In this document: positions 1-9,892 of the stretch, in pieces
Numbering within the stretch: the first letter of the stretch is position 1
How the letters are laid out: each line of letters starts with the position of its first letter
DNA from: Deinococcus taeanensis
Lineage (GTDB): Bacteria > Deinococcota > Deinococci > Deinococcales > Deinococcaceae
NCBI RefSeq assembly: GCF_020229735.1
Contig: NZ_CP083455.1
Span: 2,135,001-2,199,000, forward strand
Reading direction: 5' to 3'
DNA: 64,000 bases
Notes under the pieces: model-generated
Told to the model about the DNA's origin: nothing
The model's input: the letters and a program-made list of their open reading frames with translations, nothing else
The model's database searches: none
Translations under genes and position numbers: made by a program

Positions 1-1
1 C

Positions 2-883
2 CTGGTTGCCGCTGCGCCGCTGCTGTTCGTGCTGCTCTGGAGTACCGGGTTTCTGGGTACGAAGGGGGCGGCACGCAACGCTGACCCTTTTGCGTACCTC
101 ACGGTGCGGTTCGTCCTGGCGGCCGCACTGATGGTGGCCCTGACGGCGGCGCTGCGCGCGCCGTGGCCCACACGGGCCCAGGCGGGCCGTGCGGCGGTGA
201 CCGGGCTGCTCCTGCACGCCGGGTACCTGGGCGGCGTCACGGTGGCCATCTGGCTGGGCCTCCCGGCCGGCGTGACGAGCGTCCTGGTGGGCCTGCAACC
301 CCTCCTGACCGGCTTGCTGTCCTGGCCGGTGCTGGGGGAACGGGTCACGCGGGCGCAGTGGGCGGGCCTGCTGCTGGGCTTCGCGGGTGTGCTGCTGGTC
401 GTGGGCGGCCAGGGCATCGGAAGTCAGACGACGGCCAGCCGCCCGGCCCTGCTGGCCGCCGCGTTCGCGCTGGTCTGCACCACTGCCGGCACCCTCTACC
501 AGCGCCGCGCGGGCGGCGACATGCCCCTGCTGGGCGGCACGGCCGCGCAGTACGTCGTTAGCGCCGCCGCGCTCGGGGCCGTCACCCTGGCGCGCGGAGG
601 CGGTGTGATCCACTGGAACGCGGAATTCATCCTGTCCCTCACGTGGCTGGTGCTGGTCCTGTCGGTCGGGGCGATCCTGCTGCTCATGCGCCTGCTGCGC
701 GACCTGCCGGCGGCGCGCGTGAACAGCCTCTTCTACCTCGTGCCGCCACTGGCCGTGCTGGAAAGCTGGGCACTGTACGGCGAACGCCTCAGCGCCCTGT
801 CGCTGGGCGGCCTGCTGCTGTGCGTGGCAGGCGTCGCCCTCGCCGCCCAGCAACCCACCGCCCGCCCGGCGCGTACCGGGTGA
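2..883 (+). CDS. EamA/DMT-family transporter, 5' end outside window
   Basis: Inner-membrane drug/metabolite exporter of the EamA type; the substrate cannot be told from sequence. The frame is open to the first base of the window with hydrophobic residues before the first GTG at 29, so the true start probably lies upstream. About ten hydrophobic segments form two EamA halves, with the hallmark WSTGFLGTKG near the start and a conserved GERV-type loop after each half. The next gene begins one base after this stop, so the two are probably co-transcribed. Confidence 0.85.
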   Translation: MVAAAPLLFVLLWSTGFLGTKGAARNADPFAYLTVRFVLAAALMVALTAALRAPWPTRAQAGRAAVTGLLLHAGYLGGVTVAIWLGLPAGVTSVLVGLQPLLTGLLSWPVLGERVTRAQWAGLLLGFAGVLLVVGGQGIGSQTTASRPALLAAAFALVCTTAGTLYQRRAGGDMPLLGGTAAQYVVSAAALGAVTLARGGGVIHWNAEFILSLTWLVLVLSVGAILLLMRLLRDLPAARVNSLFYLVPPLAVLESWALYGERLSALSLGGLLLCVAGVALAAQQPTARPARTG

Positions 884-884
884 C

Positions 885-1391
885 ATGAGCGAACTGAACG
901 GACGGATCGGCGGCGTCACCCAGGGGTACGACCTGCACGCGGGCTGGAACGGTGAACGCCTGGACGGCCGCATCGGCGGGACCTTCCAGGGCAAGGACAT
1001 CAAACTCACGGTCCGCGCCGGGGACGTGGACGGCCGCATCGGCGGCACGTTCGCCGGGTTCGACGCCGACGGCGACGTGACCGCCCAGAGCGTTAGCGTG
1101 CGCCTCGGCGGCCGCATCGACGGGGACGACGTGCACCTCCAGATCAGCGGTGACCGCGTCCGGGGCCGCTTCTCCGGCCGCATCGACGGCAAGGACATCG
1201 ACCTGCACGTCAGGGGTGACCGCCTGCACGGCCGCATCGGGGGCGTGCTGGACGGCAAGGACGTGAACCTCACCCTGAACGGCGTGCCCGTGGAGGTCGC
1301 CGCGCTGGCCGCCGCCTGCGCGTACAAGGCCCTCGAAGATCAGCAGGCGCACGACGCTTCTGCCGCCAGCAGCAGCCACAGCGGGGGGTGA
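885..1391 (+). CDS. six-unit 22-residue (GRIGG) tandem repeat protein
   Basis: A 168-residue protein of unknown function. Residues 4-135 divide exactly into six 22-residue units with pattern [LV]-x-G-R-[IF]-G-G-x3-G-x-D-[IV]-x-L-x-[VI]-x-G-[DE]-R. The regular glycine and aspartate turns and alternating hydrophobics suggest a short beta-solenoid or stacked hairpins; this is inference. The tail is a short Ala-rich helix followed by Ser/His-rich low complexity. There is no signal peptide or membrane segment. The ATG lies one base after the stop of the EamA gene, suggesting translational coupling. Confidence 0.8.
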   Translation: MSELNGRIGGVTQGYDLHAGWNGERLDGRIGGTFQGKDIKLTVRAGDVDGRIGGTFAGFDADGDVTAQSVSVRLGGRIDGDDVHLQISGDRVRGRFSGRIDGKDIDLHVRGDRLHGRIGGVLDGKDVNLTLNGVPVEVAALAAACAYKALEDQQAHDASAASSSHSGG

Positions 1392-1393
1392 AT

Positions 1394-2041
1394 CTAAGAG
1401 AGGGCGTCGCCCGCTGCGTTCAGAACGGCCGCAGCGGGCGTGTTGACGTGGTCCTGAGCAGTCCCCCCAAGGCGTCTCAGGGCGTGGCCGACCAGTTCGA
1501 ATCCCAGGGTGTACCCGGCCCAGCGGGGCAGGCCGTGTGCCCCGGACCCGTAGAACCACGCCTCGAACCCGAAGTCGGTGGTCTGGAGCAGCGGCTGCGC
1601 CCTCTGCCAGAGCGCGGCCCGGTGGATGCGGACCTGGGCGTAGGCGGGTGCCTGCCCGGCCCGCTCGGTCCGTTCGTGGTGCTGGGCGAGGCCCTCTGTG
1701 ACCAGCACTTCCAGCAGGGTGCGGCCGTAACCGGGGCCGCGCCAGCGGCGGGCGTGGTGGAGTTCGTGGGCCAGTGTGGCGGGCAGTTCGGTGCGCCAGC
1801 CGGGCAGGAATTTCGGGTTGTCGGGACTGACCGTCAGTTCCACATACGACCCGGTGGGCGCGAATCCGTGAATCCCGGTTTCCGGCAGCCCCCAGGGCAG
1901 CACCCGCAAGGCCACGTCCACGCCGGTCAGACCCAGCTGAGCGGTGTGGCGTTGCAGGGTCGCCTCCAGCACATGCCTCATCTCATCCGCCAGGGGCGAA
2001 GGCAGGGTCCCGGCCGCGTTCATGACATGCATGACGTTCAT
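1394..2041 (-). CDS. DUF2268 predicted zinc metalloprotease
   Basis: Probable zinc-dependent peptidase of the DUF2268 (YjaZ-like) family. The 215-residue protein carries HELHH at residues 92-96 and a downstream glutamate (E116) in VTEGLAQH, a gluzincin-like arrangement. No signal peptide is visible, so it is probably cytoplasmic. Three in-frame ATGs lie within the first seven codons; the first is favoured because AGGAGGAAAG sits about 12 bases upstream. It follows the small membrane protein gene at 2064-2411 by about 20 bases and is probably in its operon. Its 3' end abuts the convergent repeat-protein gene. Confidence 0.8.
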   Translation of the reverse strand: MNVMHVMNAAGTLPSPLADEMRHVLEATLQRHTAQLGLTGVDVALRVLPWGLPETGIHGFAPTGSYVELTVSPDNPKFLPGWRTELPATLAHELHHARRWRGPGYGRTLLEVLVTEGLAQHHERTERAGQAPAYAQVRIHRAALWQRAQPLLQTTDFGFEAWFYGSGAHGLPRWAGYTLGFELVGHALRRLGGTAQDHVNTPAAAVLNAAGDALS

Positions 2042-2063
2042 CGCGGCTGTCTTTCCTCCTGGC

Positions 2064-2411
2064 TTACTCGCCGCTGTCCTTGCGGCGCAGCAGGAAGAAT
2101 CCGGCGGCGCTGCCCAGGGCGAGCAGGATGGCGGGCGCGCCGATGGCCCAGCTGGCGGTTCCGGCGAGGGTGACGATGAGGCCGAGAATGCCGAGGATCC
2201 AGCCGCAGGCGAGCAGGGCGAAGGTGGTCCAGGGGAGGCGGCTGACGGTGATGAGGGTCAGTGGCAGGAACGTGGCGTAGAGCAGGGGGCGGACGCTGCC
2301 GCTGGTCTGGAGGTCCGGGGTGGTGGCGGCGAGTGCCCAGACGGTCAGTGCGGCGACGGGGATCAGCAGCAGCGTGGCGGCGGGGCTGGTGGGTGTCCGG
2401 GTACTGGTCAT
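2064..2411 (-). CDS. small four-helix membrane protein, unknown function
   Basis: A 115-residue protein made almost entirely of four hydrophobic helices with a short basic C-terminus (RRKDSGE). The frame is open further upstream, but the ATG at 2411 is chosen because TACGCT lies 6 bases before it, a leaderless-type promoter seen throughout this window. I recognise no family. It probably leads an operon with the DUF2268 protease. Confidence 0.7.
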   Translation of the reverse strand: MTSTRTPTSPAATLLLIPVAALTVWALAATTPDLQTSGSVRPLLYATFLPLTLITVSRLPWTTFALLACGWILGILGLIVTLAGTASWAIGAPAILLALGSAAGFFLLRRKDSGE

Positions 2412-2417
2412 GCGGTC

Positions 2418-2423
2418 AGCGTA
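2418..2423 (-). promoter_or_regulatory. leaderless-type -10 box for the 2064-2411 gene
   Basis: TACGCT on the minus strand ends 6 bases before the ATG at 2411. This decides the start of that gene. Confidence 0.5.
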
Positions 2424-2539
2424 GTGGGTGGCGATCCGGCCTGCACGCGAAGTTGCGGCTTCCGGGCGGGCGCGGCAGCGGGGGATTCCCAGCAAGCCGC
2501 ACATTCCCGCGTGTGGGTGCGTGGTACGTTCCGCGCATC

Positions 2540-3991
2540 ATGACTGTCACTGCCAGGGCGAGGACGTTAGGGGAACTGCTTCAGACCGCGGAGTACGCGG
2601 GGCGCTCGCCGTTCGACGGCCGGGCGCGGCTGGTGCAGGACGAGGTGCGGGAGAATCTGACCCGCAAGCTGCGCAGCGGAGAGGAGCTGTTCCCGGGCGT
2701 GGTCGGCTACGACGACACGGTGATTCCGCAGCTGGTGAACGCACTGCTGGCGCGGCAGAACTTCATTCTGCTGGGTCTGCGGGGTCAGGCGAAGAGCCGG
2801 ATTCTGCGGGCCATCACGGACCTGCTGGACGAGGAAGTGCCGGTCATTGCGGGCGTGGACATGCCGGACGACGTACTGAACCCGGTGGGCGCGGAGGGCC
2901 GTCACCTGCTGGAGGCGCACGGGCTGGAGCTGCCGATCCGGTGGCTGCCGCGCGCAGACCGGTACGTGGAGAAACTCGCGACGCCGGACGTCACGGTCGC
3001 GGACCTGATCGGGGACGTGGACCCGATCAAGGCGGCGCGGCTGGGCACCAGCCTGGGGGACGTGCGGAGCATGCATTTCGGGTTGCTGCCGCGCGCCAAC
3101 CGCGGGATTTTCGCGGTGAATGAACTGGCGGACCTGGCGCCGAAGGTGCAGGTGGCACTGTTCAACATCCTTCAGGAGGGGGACGTACAGATCAAGGGCT
3201 ACCCGATCCGTCTGGAGCTGGATGTGATGCTGGTGTTCAGCGCGAACCCGGAGGATTACACGGCGCGCGGGAAGATCGTCACGCCCCTGAAGGACCGCAT
3301 CGGCAGTGAGATCCGCACCCACTACCCCACGGACGTGCAGCTCGGCATGAACATCACGGCGCAGGAAGCGGTGCGCAGCGCGGACGTTGTGGTGCCGGGG
3401 TTCATTGCGGAACTGATTGAGGAAATCGCGTTCCAGGCGCGCGAGGATGGCCGGGTGGACAAGATGAGCGGCGTGTCGCAGCGTCTGCCGATCTCGCTGA
3501 TGGAAGTGGCGGCCGCGAACGCGGAGCGCCGCAGCCTGATGGCCGGGGACGCCGCGGTCGTGCGCGTCAGTGATGTGTACGCGGGCCTGCCGGCCATCAC
3601 CGGGAAGATGGAACTGGAGTACGAGGGGGAACTGAAGGGCGCGGACAACATTGCCCGGGACGTGATCCGCAAGGCGGCCGGCGCGGTGTACGCGCGCCGG
3701 TACGGCAGCGCGAATACCCGCGAGCTGGAGAAATGGTTCGAGGGTGGGAACGTGTTCCGTTTCCCGCAGGGTGGTGACGCCGCCGGGGCGTTGAAGGCGG
3801 CGCGGGAGGTGCCGGGCCTGACGGACCTGGCGGCCGAGGTGGCCCTCAGTGCAGACGACGCGGTGCGCGTGGCGGCTGCGGAGTTCGTGCTTGAGGGCCT
3901 GTATGGCCGGAAGAAGCTGTCGCGCGCCGAGGAGCTGTACGCGGCGCCGGAACCGGAAACGCGTCAGCAGCGCGGCGGCCGCTGGAACTGA
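2540..3991 (+). CDS. AAA+ ATPase of the MoxR/magnesium-chelatase (ChlI-like) type
   Basis: A 483-residue AAA+ ATPase. The P-loop region reads GLRGQAKS near residues 79-86, where the usual GKS glycine is alanine. A Walker B-like segment (FAVNELADL) follows near residue 190 and a sensor-1 segment ([13 protein letters not shown]) near 232. This architecture is typical of MoxR/ChlI-like ATPases that remodel protein complexes. Such ATPases often pair with a VWA-domain protein, but none is adjacent here. The frame extends upstream to 2261, but that part is low-complexity shadow; the ATG at 2540 begins [13 protein letters not shown], which fits the family. Confidence 0.8.
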   Translation: MTVTARARTLGELLQTAEYAGRSPFDGRARLVQDEVRENLTRKLRSGEELFPGVVGYDDTVIPQLVNALLARQNFILLGLRGQAKSRILRAITDLLDEEVPVIAGVDMPDDVLNPVGAEGRHLLEAHGLELPIRWLPRADRYVEKLATPDVTVADLIGDVDPIKAARLGTSLGDVRSMHFGLLPRANRGIFAVNELADLAPKVQVALFNILQEGDVQIKGYPIRLELDVMLVFSANPEDYTARGKIVTPLKDRIGSEIRTHYPTDVQLGMNITAQEAVRSADVVVPGFIAELIEEIAFQAREDGRVDKMSGVSQRLPISLMEVAAANAERRSLMAGDAAVVRVSDVYAGLPAITGKMELEYEGELKGADNIARDVIRKAAGAVYARRYGSANTRELEKWFEGGNVFRFPQGGDAAGALKAAREVPGLTDLAAEVALSADDAVRVAAAEFVLEGLYGRKKLSRAEELYAAPEPETRQQRGGRWN

Positions 3992-4010
3992 GACCGCCCT
4001 TTTCTGGGGG

Positions 4011-4034
4011 GCCGTCCCGCTTCAGCGGGGCGGC
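4011..4034. terminator. bidirectional hairpin between convergent genes
   Basis: A ten-base-pair stem (one G-T wobble) with a TTCA loop separates the convergent ATPase gene and the gene ending at 4022. It overlaps the stop of the latter and has no clear T-run. Confidence 0.4.
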
Positions 4035-4492
4035 TCCGTCCGTGTGGGGCTCAGGGCGCGGTGAACGGTTCCGGCCGCCAGGCCACCCAGGGTGTACCAG
4101 AGCGTGGTCAGGACCAGCGTACGGGGCCGCTCGCCGGGCTGGTGGCCCAGACCGAGGCGGGGGGGTAGCAGCGCGCCGCCGAGGCCGGCGGCAAAGCCCA
4201 AGGCAGTGCCGTTCAGCGGAGCGCGGCGCGGACCGCCCAAACCGGTCAGGGCGTAGTACAGGGTGTTGGAGAGCAGGTCGGCGGCCATGGTCGTGAAGTA
4301 CAGGGCGCGGCCGCGCGGCACAGGCAGGTGCGCGGCGCGCAGGGTGGCGCTCAGGGCGCGTTCCCCGATGACGTCCATGCGGGGGGCGTGGGGCAGGGCG
4401 CGGCGCACACCTTCGTTCAGCAGGGTGACGGTCAGGGCGCCGCTGAAGCTGCCGAGCAGCAGCGCGCGGGAGCGGGGGGGGTGCTGGGTCAT
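4022..4492 (-). CDS. small membrane protein, unknown function
   Basis: A 156-residue protein with a hydrophobic N-terminal segment (LLLGSFSGALTVTLL) and two or three further hydrophobic stretches, so probably inner-membrane. The frame stays open to 5230 but only this part has non-repetitive sequence; the ATG at 4492 begins MTQHPPRSRALL. No family recognised. Convergent with the upstream ATPase. Confidence 0.65.
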   Translation of the reverse strand: MTQHPPRSRALLLGSFSGALTVTLLNEGVRRALPHAPRMDVIGERALSATLRAAHLPVPRGRALYFTTMAADLLSNTLYYALTGLGGPRRAPLNGTALGFAAGLGGALLPPRLGLGHQPGERPRTLVLTTLWYTLGGLAAGTVHRALSPTRTEPPR

Positions 4493-4588
4493 GCCTGTAT
4501 GGCAGCACGTGCGGGGCCGGCGCGCATGTGGGAGACCGGACAGGACGTTAAGGGTTGCCTGCGGCGCAGGTGCCGTAGCCTTGGGGGG

Positions 4589-5251
4589 ATGCTGCCGTCC
4601 GTCCTGGCTGACCTGCTGACCTTTCACGCGCCGCTCTCGACCGTGCACAGGGAACAGGGGGGCGCAGTGACCCTGCTCACGCCGGGCGTGAACGTGCTGG
4701 CCCTGAACGTCACATGCCTGCCGGCTGACCTCAGCGGGGTGGATCTGGACGCGGTTCTTGACTGGCATGAGCGCCAGGGGGTGCCGCCCCTGGTCGCGAC
4801 GGCCGGGCCCCTCACGCTGCTGCCGGGGCGTGAGGTGGCGCGCGTGGAGGTGGGGCCGCTCCCGCCTGAGCCGGGCAACGGGGAGGTGCTGGTCGAGCAG
4901 GTGTCGCGGCTGCACCTGGGGGTCTGGGCGGAGGTGCTCACGCAGACGCACGGCACGCCGGAGTGGTCTACCTCCGTGGGGCGGCACCTGGCCGCGAGGC
5001 TGGAAGAGGAGCGCTCGTTCGTGCCGCTGGTCGCGTACCGCGCTGAGGAGGCCGTGGGGGCACTGCTGTGGCAGCCTCGCCGCCCGGGTGGCGCAGCGCA
5101 CCTGTGGGGCGCGGCGGACAGGGCGGTCCGGGCGGCGCTGCTGTCTGCCGCGGCCGACCTGGGCGGGCCGTTGCGCGTGACCCTCCCGGTTGAGGAGAGT
5201 CACCCTGCGGCTTTCGGTGAAGGGGTTCACTACACGCTGCTCGCCAGGTGA
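4589..5251 (+). CDS. hypothetical protein, possibly GNAT-like
   Basis: A 220-residue soluble protein. The second half (VPLVAYRAEEAVGALLW and following) resembles the beta4-beta5 region of GNAT acetyltransferases, but I see no convincing acetyl-CoA-binding RxxGxG/A loop. The ATG at 4589 is chosen because TAGCCT lies upstream and the earlier part of the open frame is low complexity. It is transcribed divergently from the small membrane protein gene. Confidence 0.6.
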   Translation: MLPSVLADLLTFHAPLSTVHREQGGAVTLLTPGVNVLALNVTCLPADLSGVDLDAVLDWHERQGVPPLVATAGPLTLLPGREVARVEVGPLPPEPGNGEVLVEQVSRLHLGVWAEVLTQTHGTPEWSTSVGRHLAARLEEERSFVPLVAYRAEEAVGALLWQPRRPGGAAHLWGAADRAVRAALLSAAADLGGPLRVTLPVEESHPAAFGEGVHYTLLAR

Positions 5252-5419
5252 GGTTCCCGGCGGTTCCGGCAGCCACGCGTGGGGACGTAACGAGGGAGGC
5301 AGCAGTCATACAGGGGCAGGCACTGCAGTTTCTGTTGCCTTGGACAGCCACGGTGCTTCTCTGAGACAGAAGGTCGCCCGGCCCTGGGTTCCCATGCTGT
5401 CTCAGGCTTGACTGACCGC

Positions 5420-6107
5420 ATGGCTTCTCTCCTCCGTTTCGCCGTGACCAGCCTGCTCCTCCCGCTGGCCGCCTGCGGCAGCACTCCCGGCGCACCTCAG
5501 CACCCGGCCACACCACTTACGCTGGAGGGCCCAGCTGAACGTCACTGTGAACGGTCAGCCGGCCCAGCCTGGGCAGCTGCAATGGACGACCAGTCAGGCC
5601 GCTGTGGTGACCGCCCCGGCAGACGATCTGGTGACAGGGGTGGGGGCAGGCCCGGCGAAGCTGCGGGCAGCGCTGGTGAGTACCCCCAGCATCTTCCTTG
5701 AGTTTCCCGTCACTGTTACGGCGTCTGCTCCTGCACTGGCGCCTGCTGCGCCTCCTTCCTTCGTGCAGATGAACGCCGCGCCCGCCCTAGCCCTGAACAG
5801 CCTGCTGTCTCAGGCGGCGCAGGGCCACGCGGCCGATATGGCTGCCCGGAACTTCTTCAGCTCCACCAGCCAGGATGGCCGTACCTTCGCGCATCGAGGC
5901 AGCTGGGGCCACGCTGTATCACGCGCTGGGGAGAACATGGCCGCCGGACGGCTGACCGCGCAGGAGGTTGTGGGCAGCTGGCTGAAGAGGCCCGGTCACT
6001 GCGCGAACATCATGAATGCCTCTTTCCGCGAGTTGGGCGTCGGGTACACCTTCAGGGCCGGCAGCACGTACCGGCCCGCCTCGGTGCAGGGTTTCGGCAC
6101 CTGCTGA
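5420..6107 (+). pseudogene. frameshifted CAP/SCP-domain lipoprotein-like gene
   Basis: Two overlapping frames together encode one secreted CAP-domain protein. The first frame (ATG 5420) gives a lipoprotein-type signal peptide ending LAAC. The second carries an Ig-like stretch (LQWTTSQAAVV) and the CAP domain with its histidine (GHAADMAARNFFS), the GENMA motif and HCANIMNASFRELGVGY. The join falls near 5527-5532 in GGGCCC; removing one base there gives a smooth TLEGQLNVTVNG reading. Either the gene is recently broken or the assembly has an indel. The part usually seen just before the CAP helix also looks short. Confidence 0.7.
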
Positions 6108-6152
6108 CTGACAGCCCACGGAAACGGGGTGGCCCCTTCCTGCCGGGGGCTG

Positions 6153-6605
6153 TTACTGGAACAGCGTGCGGTACTGCCCGTACCCCTGCGCTTCCAGTTC
6201 GCTGAGCGGCACGAAGCGCAGCGCGGCGGAGTTGATGCAGTAGCGCAGGCCGCCGTGTTCGCGTGGCCCGTCGGGGAACACGTGCCCCAGGTGCGAGTCC
6301 GCCTGGGCGGAACGGACCTCGGTGCGGGCGTACCCGATTCTGTAGTCGGTGTTCTCCGTGAGGGTCACGTCCGGGATGGGCCGCGTGAAGCTGGGCCAGC
6401 CGCACCCGGCGTCGTACTTGTCGAGGCTGGAGAACAGCGGCTCGCCGCTCACGACGTCCACGTAGATGCCGTCCCCGGTGTGATCCCAGTACTCGCCGGT
6501 GAAGGCCCGCTCGGTGCCCTCGTGCTGCGTGACCTGGTACTGCGCGGGGGTCAGGCGCTCACGCAGCTCGGCGTCGGAGGGTTTCACGAACTTCGGTTCG
6601 GTCAT
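6153..6605 (-). CDS. msrB: peptide-methionine (R)-S-oxide reductase MsrB
   Basis: Reduces methionine-R-sulfoxide in proteins, part of oxidative-damage repair. This 150-residue MsrB has the catalytic Cys123 in [11 protein letters not shown], a recycling-type Cys68 in DAGCGWPSF and the HLGHVF signature. The two CxxC pairs that bind structural zinc in many MsrBs are absent (VVSGEPLF and [11 protein letters not shown] replace them), so it belongs to the zinc-less form. The ATG at 6605 follows TACACT by 6 bases. No msrA is nearby. Confidence 0.93.
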   Translation of the reverse strand: MTEPKFVKPSDAELRERLTPAQYQVTQHEGTERAFTGEYWDHTGDGIYVDVVSGEPLFSSLDKYDAGCGWPSFTRPIPDVTLTENTDYRIGYARTEVRSAQADSHLGHVFPDGPREHGGLRYCINSAALRFVPLSELEAQGYGQYRTLFQ

Positions 6606-6611
6606 GCCTGG

Positions 6612-6617
6612 AGTGTA
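6612..6617 (-). promoter_or_regulatory. leaderless-type -10 box of msrB
   Basis: TACACT on the minus strand, 6 bases before the msrB ATG. Confidence 0.5.
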
Positions 6618-6661
6618 GGCGCGGGGGTCAGCCGGAACGGTAAGCGGGGAGCGTTTCGGGC

Positions 6662-8233
<1,572 letters not shown>

Positions 8234-8282
8234 GCTACCCAAACGGGCGTTAGGGCCGGGCGTGACCGGCGGGGGGACAGGC

Positions 8283-9017
8283 TTACTCGCCGGTGCGGGC
8301 GCGGCGTTTCTGGTACGCCCCGGTCAGGAGTTCAGCGATGTATTCACGCGTGAACGGCATCCCGCTCTCCTCGGCCGCGCGAATTTCGTCGTCACGGTCG
8401 TAGGTGAGGCGCACGTAGGTGGCAGTGTGCGACGGGCCGTGCGGGTCGAACTCCAGGATCAGGTAGCACGGCAGCGTGGAGTCCAGCGGGTTGCCCACGC
8501 TGCCGCAGTTGATCAGGGGCCGGCCCTCGACGTCGAGCAGCAGCGCCTCGTGCATGTCCGCGTACACCAGCGCGTCGGCGTGCGCCCTGAGCCCGAACTG
8601 CGGGTTCGGCGCGAACGCCTCCAGCTGGTCGTGCAGGCTGCTGTGCGGGTACAGGCGGTGAAACAGACCGCGGCTGCTGGCGTGCACGAAGCGCCACCAC
8701 GCGCCGCTGAACTGCTCCTCGATGCCGTAGGGCAGCGCGGCCAGGTACTGAAGCTGCTCCGGGCTGAGTTTGCTGCGCGGCCAGAGATCCTGCGGGCGGT
8801 GCGTGGCGCCGGCCACCCGGGCGTCCCAGTTGCCCTGAATGACGCGGGTGGCGTGCGCCTGCGTCCAGTCGAGGACCTCACGGGGGCGGGGACCCTTGCC
8901 GACCAGATCGCCCAGCACCCAGATCTCCGTCAGGCCGCGCCGCTTCAGGTCTTCGTGGACCGCCAGGGTGGCCGCCAGATTGGCGTGCAGGTCCGCGAGA
9001 ATGGCGAGGCGAATCAT
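8283..9017 (-). CDS. calcineurin-like metallophosphoesterase
   Basis: A 244-residue cytoplasmic metallophosphoesterase. The metal-binding motifs are all present: DLHAN at residues 8-12, GDLVGKGP, GNWDARV, a histidine in RFVHASS, and the C-terminal GSVGNP. The substrate is unknown; related proteins act on protein phosphates or cyclic nucleotides. TACACT lies 7 bases before the ATG. Confidence 0.85.
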   Translation of the reverse strand: MIRLAILADLHANLAATLAVHEDLKRRGLTEIWVLGDLVGKGPRPREVLDWTQAHATRVIQGNWDARVAGATHRPQDLWPRSKLSPEQLQYLAALPYGIEEQFSGAWWRFVHASSRGLFHRLYPHSSLHDQLEAFAPNPQFGLRAHADALVYADMHEALLLDVEGRPLINCGSVGNPLDSTLPCYLILEFDPHGPSHTATYVRLTYDRDDEIRAAEESGMPFTREYIAELLTGAYQKRRARTGE

Positions 9018-9024
9018 GCCACGG

Positions 9025-9030
9025 AGTGTA
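9025..9030 (-). promoter_or_regulatory. leaderless-type -10 box of the phosphoesterase gene
   Basis: TACACT on the minus strand, 7 bases before the ATG at 9017. Confidence 0.5.
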
Positions 9031-9060
9031 GCCCAGGCCCAGCCCGCTCCCTGGTGGGTT

Positions 9061-9330
9061 TCAGGAGGTGGGGGTCAGGGCGCGGATCATGGCGTACGTG
9101 ATCAGCGCGGCGGCGCCCAGGCCTGCCAGCTGAAACCACGCGGGGGCGCGGCCGCCGCCCGCGTGGTTCGCGGCAGTCCACGCGACGCGCAGGTTGACCA
9201 GGGCCAGCACCAGCAGCGCGGCGTCCAGGGCGTCCACCGTGCCGGCGCCCACGCGCAGCGGGTAGGTGACCAGGAATGTCAGACCCACCAGGGCCACGGC
9301 AATCAGCAGTTGCAGGGCAAAGGGCGGCAC
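9061..9330 (-). CDS. small three-helix membrane protein
   Basis: An 89-residue protein with three hydrophobic segments (LLIAVALVGLTFLV, ALLVLALVNLRVAW, LAGLGAAALITYAMI). The open frame runs to 9498, but the part before the GTG at 9330 is basic low complexity and overlaps the flavin reductase gene, so the GTG is chosen. No family recognised. Confidence 0.6.
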   Translation of the reverse strand: MPPFALQLLIAVALVGLTFLVTYPLRVGAGTVDALDAALLVLALVNLRVAWTAANHAGGGRAPAWFQLAGLGAAALITYAMIRALTPTS

Positions 9331-9371
9331 CCGTTCAGTATGGGCCGCCCCACGCCCGTGCCCCCCCCGCC

Positions 9372-9851
9372 TCAGCCGAGTTCGTGATACTGCCCGCGGA
9401 AGTACAGCAGCGGGTCGTCGTCGGTGTAGCGGCTGTACTCCACGAAACCCAGGAACAGCGTGTGATCCCCGGCAGGAATGACCTGATGCTTGCGGCACAC
9501 GAGCTGCGCGACGCTCCCGCCGATCAGCGGCAGACCCTCATGGTCGAACCAGGTCACGAGGTCCTCCGGGCCGGGCCGGCCGGCGAAATGGTCACTCAGG
9601 TGCCGCTGCGTGGCGGACAGGACGTTCACGCCGAAGTGCGTCACGTCGTCACCGCACAGCAGGGCGTGCATCTGGGCGCGTTCATCCACGCTCACCAGGA
9701 TCAGGGGTGGCTGGAGGCTCACGGACACGAAGGCGCTGGCGGTCATGCCGCGCCGCTCCTGGCCGCTGCGGGCGGTGATGATGGTCACGCCACTCGCGAA
9801 GCGGCCCAGCGTCTGACGGAATTCCTGCGGGGAGAGGCCGGTGTCGGTCAT
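9372..9851 (-). CDS. flavin reductase (HpaC-like, FMN-binding split barrel)
   Basis: Probably an NAD(P)H:flavin oxidoreductase that supplies reduced flavin to a monooxygenase. The 159-residue protein starts with FRQTLGRFASGVTIIT and has GMTASAFVSVSLQPPLILVSV, the classic FMN-binding signature, then HTLFLGFVEYS near the C-terminus. No partner monooxygenase lies beside it. TACACT precedes the ATG by 6 bases. Confidence 0.9.
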   Translation of the reverse strand: MTDTGLSPQEFRQTLGRFASGVTIITARSGQERRGMTASAFVSVSLQPPLILVSVDERAQMHALLCGDDVTHFGVNVLSATQRHLSDHFAGRPGPEDLVTWFDHEGLPLIGGSVAQLVCRKHQVIPAGDHTLFLGFVEYSRYTDDDPLLYFRGQYHELG

Positions 9852-9857
9852 GCGGGG

Positions 9858-9863
9858 AGTGTA
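9858..9863 (-). promoter_or_regulatory. leaderless-type -10 box of the flavin reductase gene
   Basis: TACACT on the minus strand, 6 bases before the ATG at 9851. Confidence 0.5.
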
Positions 9864-9892
9864 CCGTTCACGCCCGGGCGGGGGTCGGCCGC

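Noticed and set aside
1409..1437. CCCGCTGCG...CGCAGCGGG hairpin as a terminator
   Set aside because: Falls inside the coding end of the DUF2268 gene and has no T-run; may be chance in a GC-rich codon run.
1490..1520. tRNA-like T-loop sequence GTTCGAATCCC
   Set aside because: Lies inside the DUF2268 gene, where the complement codes for TLGFELVG; no acceptor stem or anticodon arm nearby.
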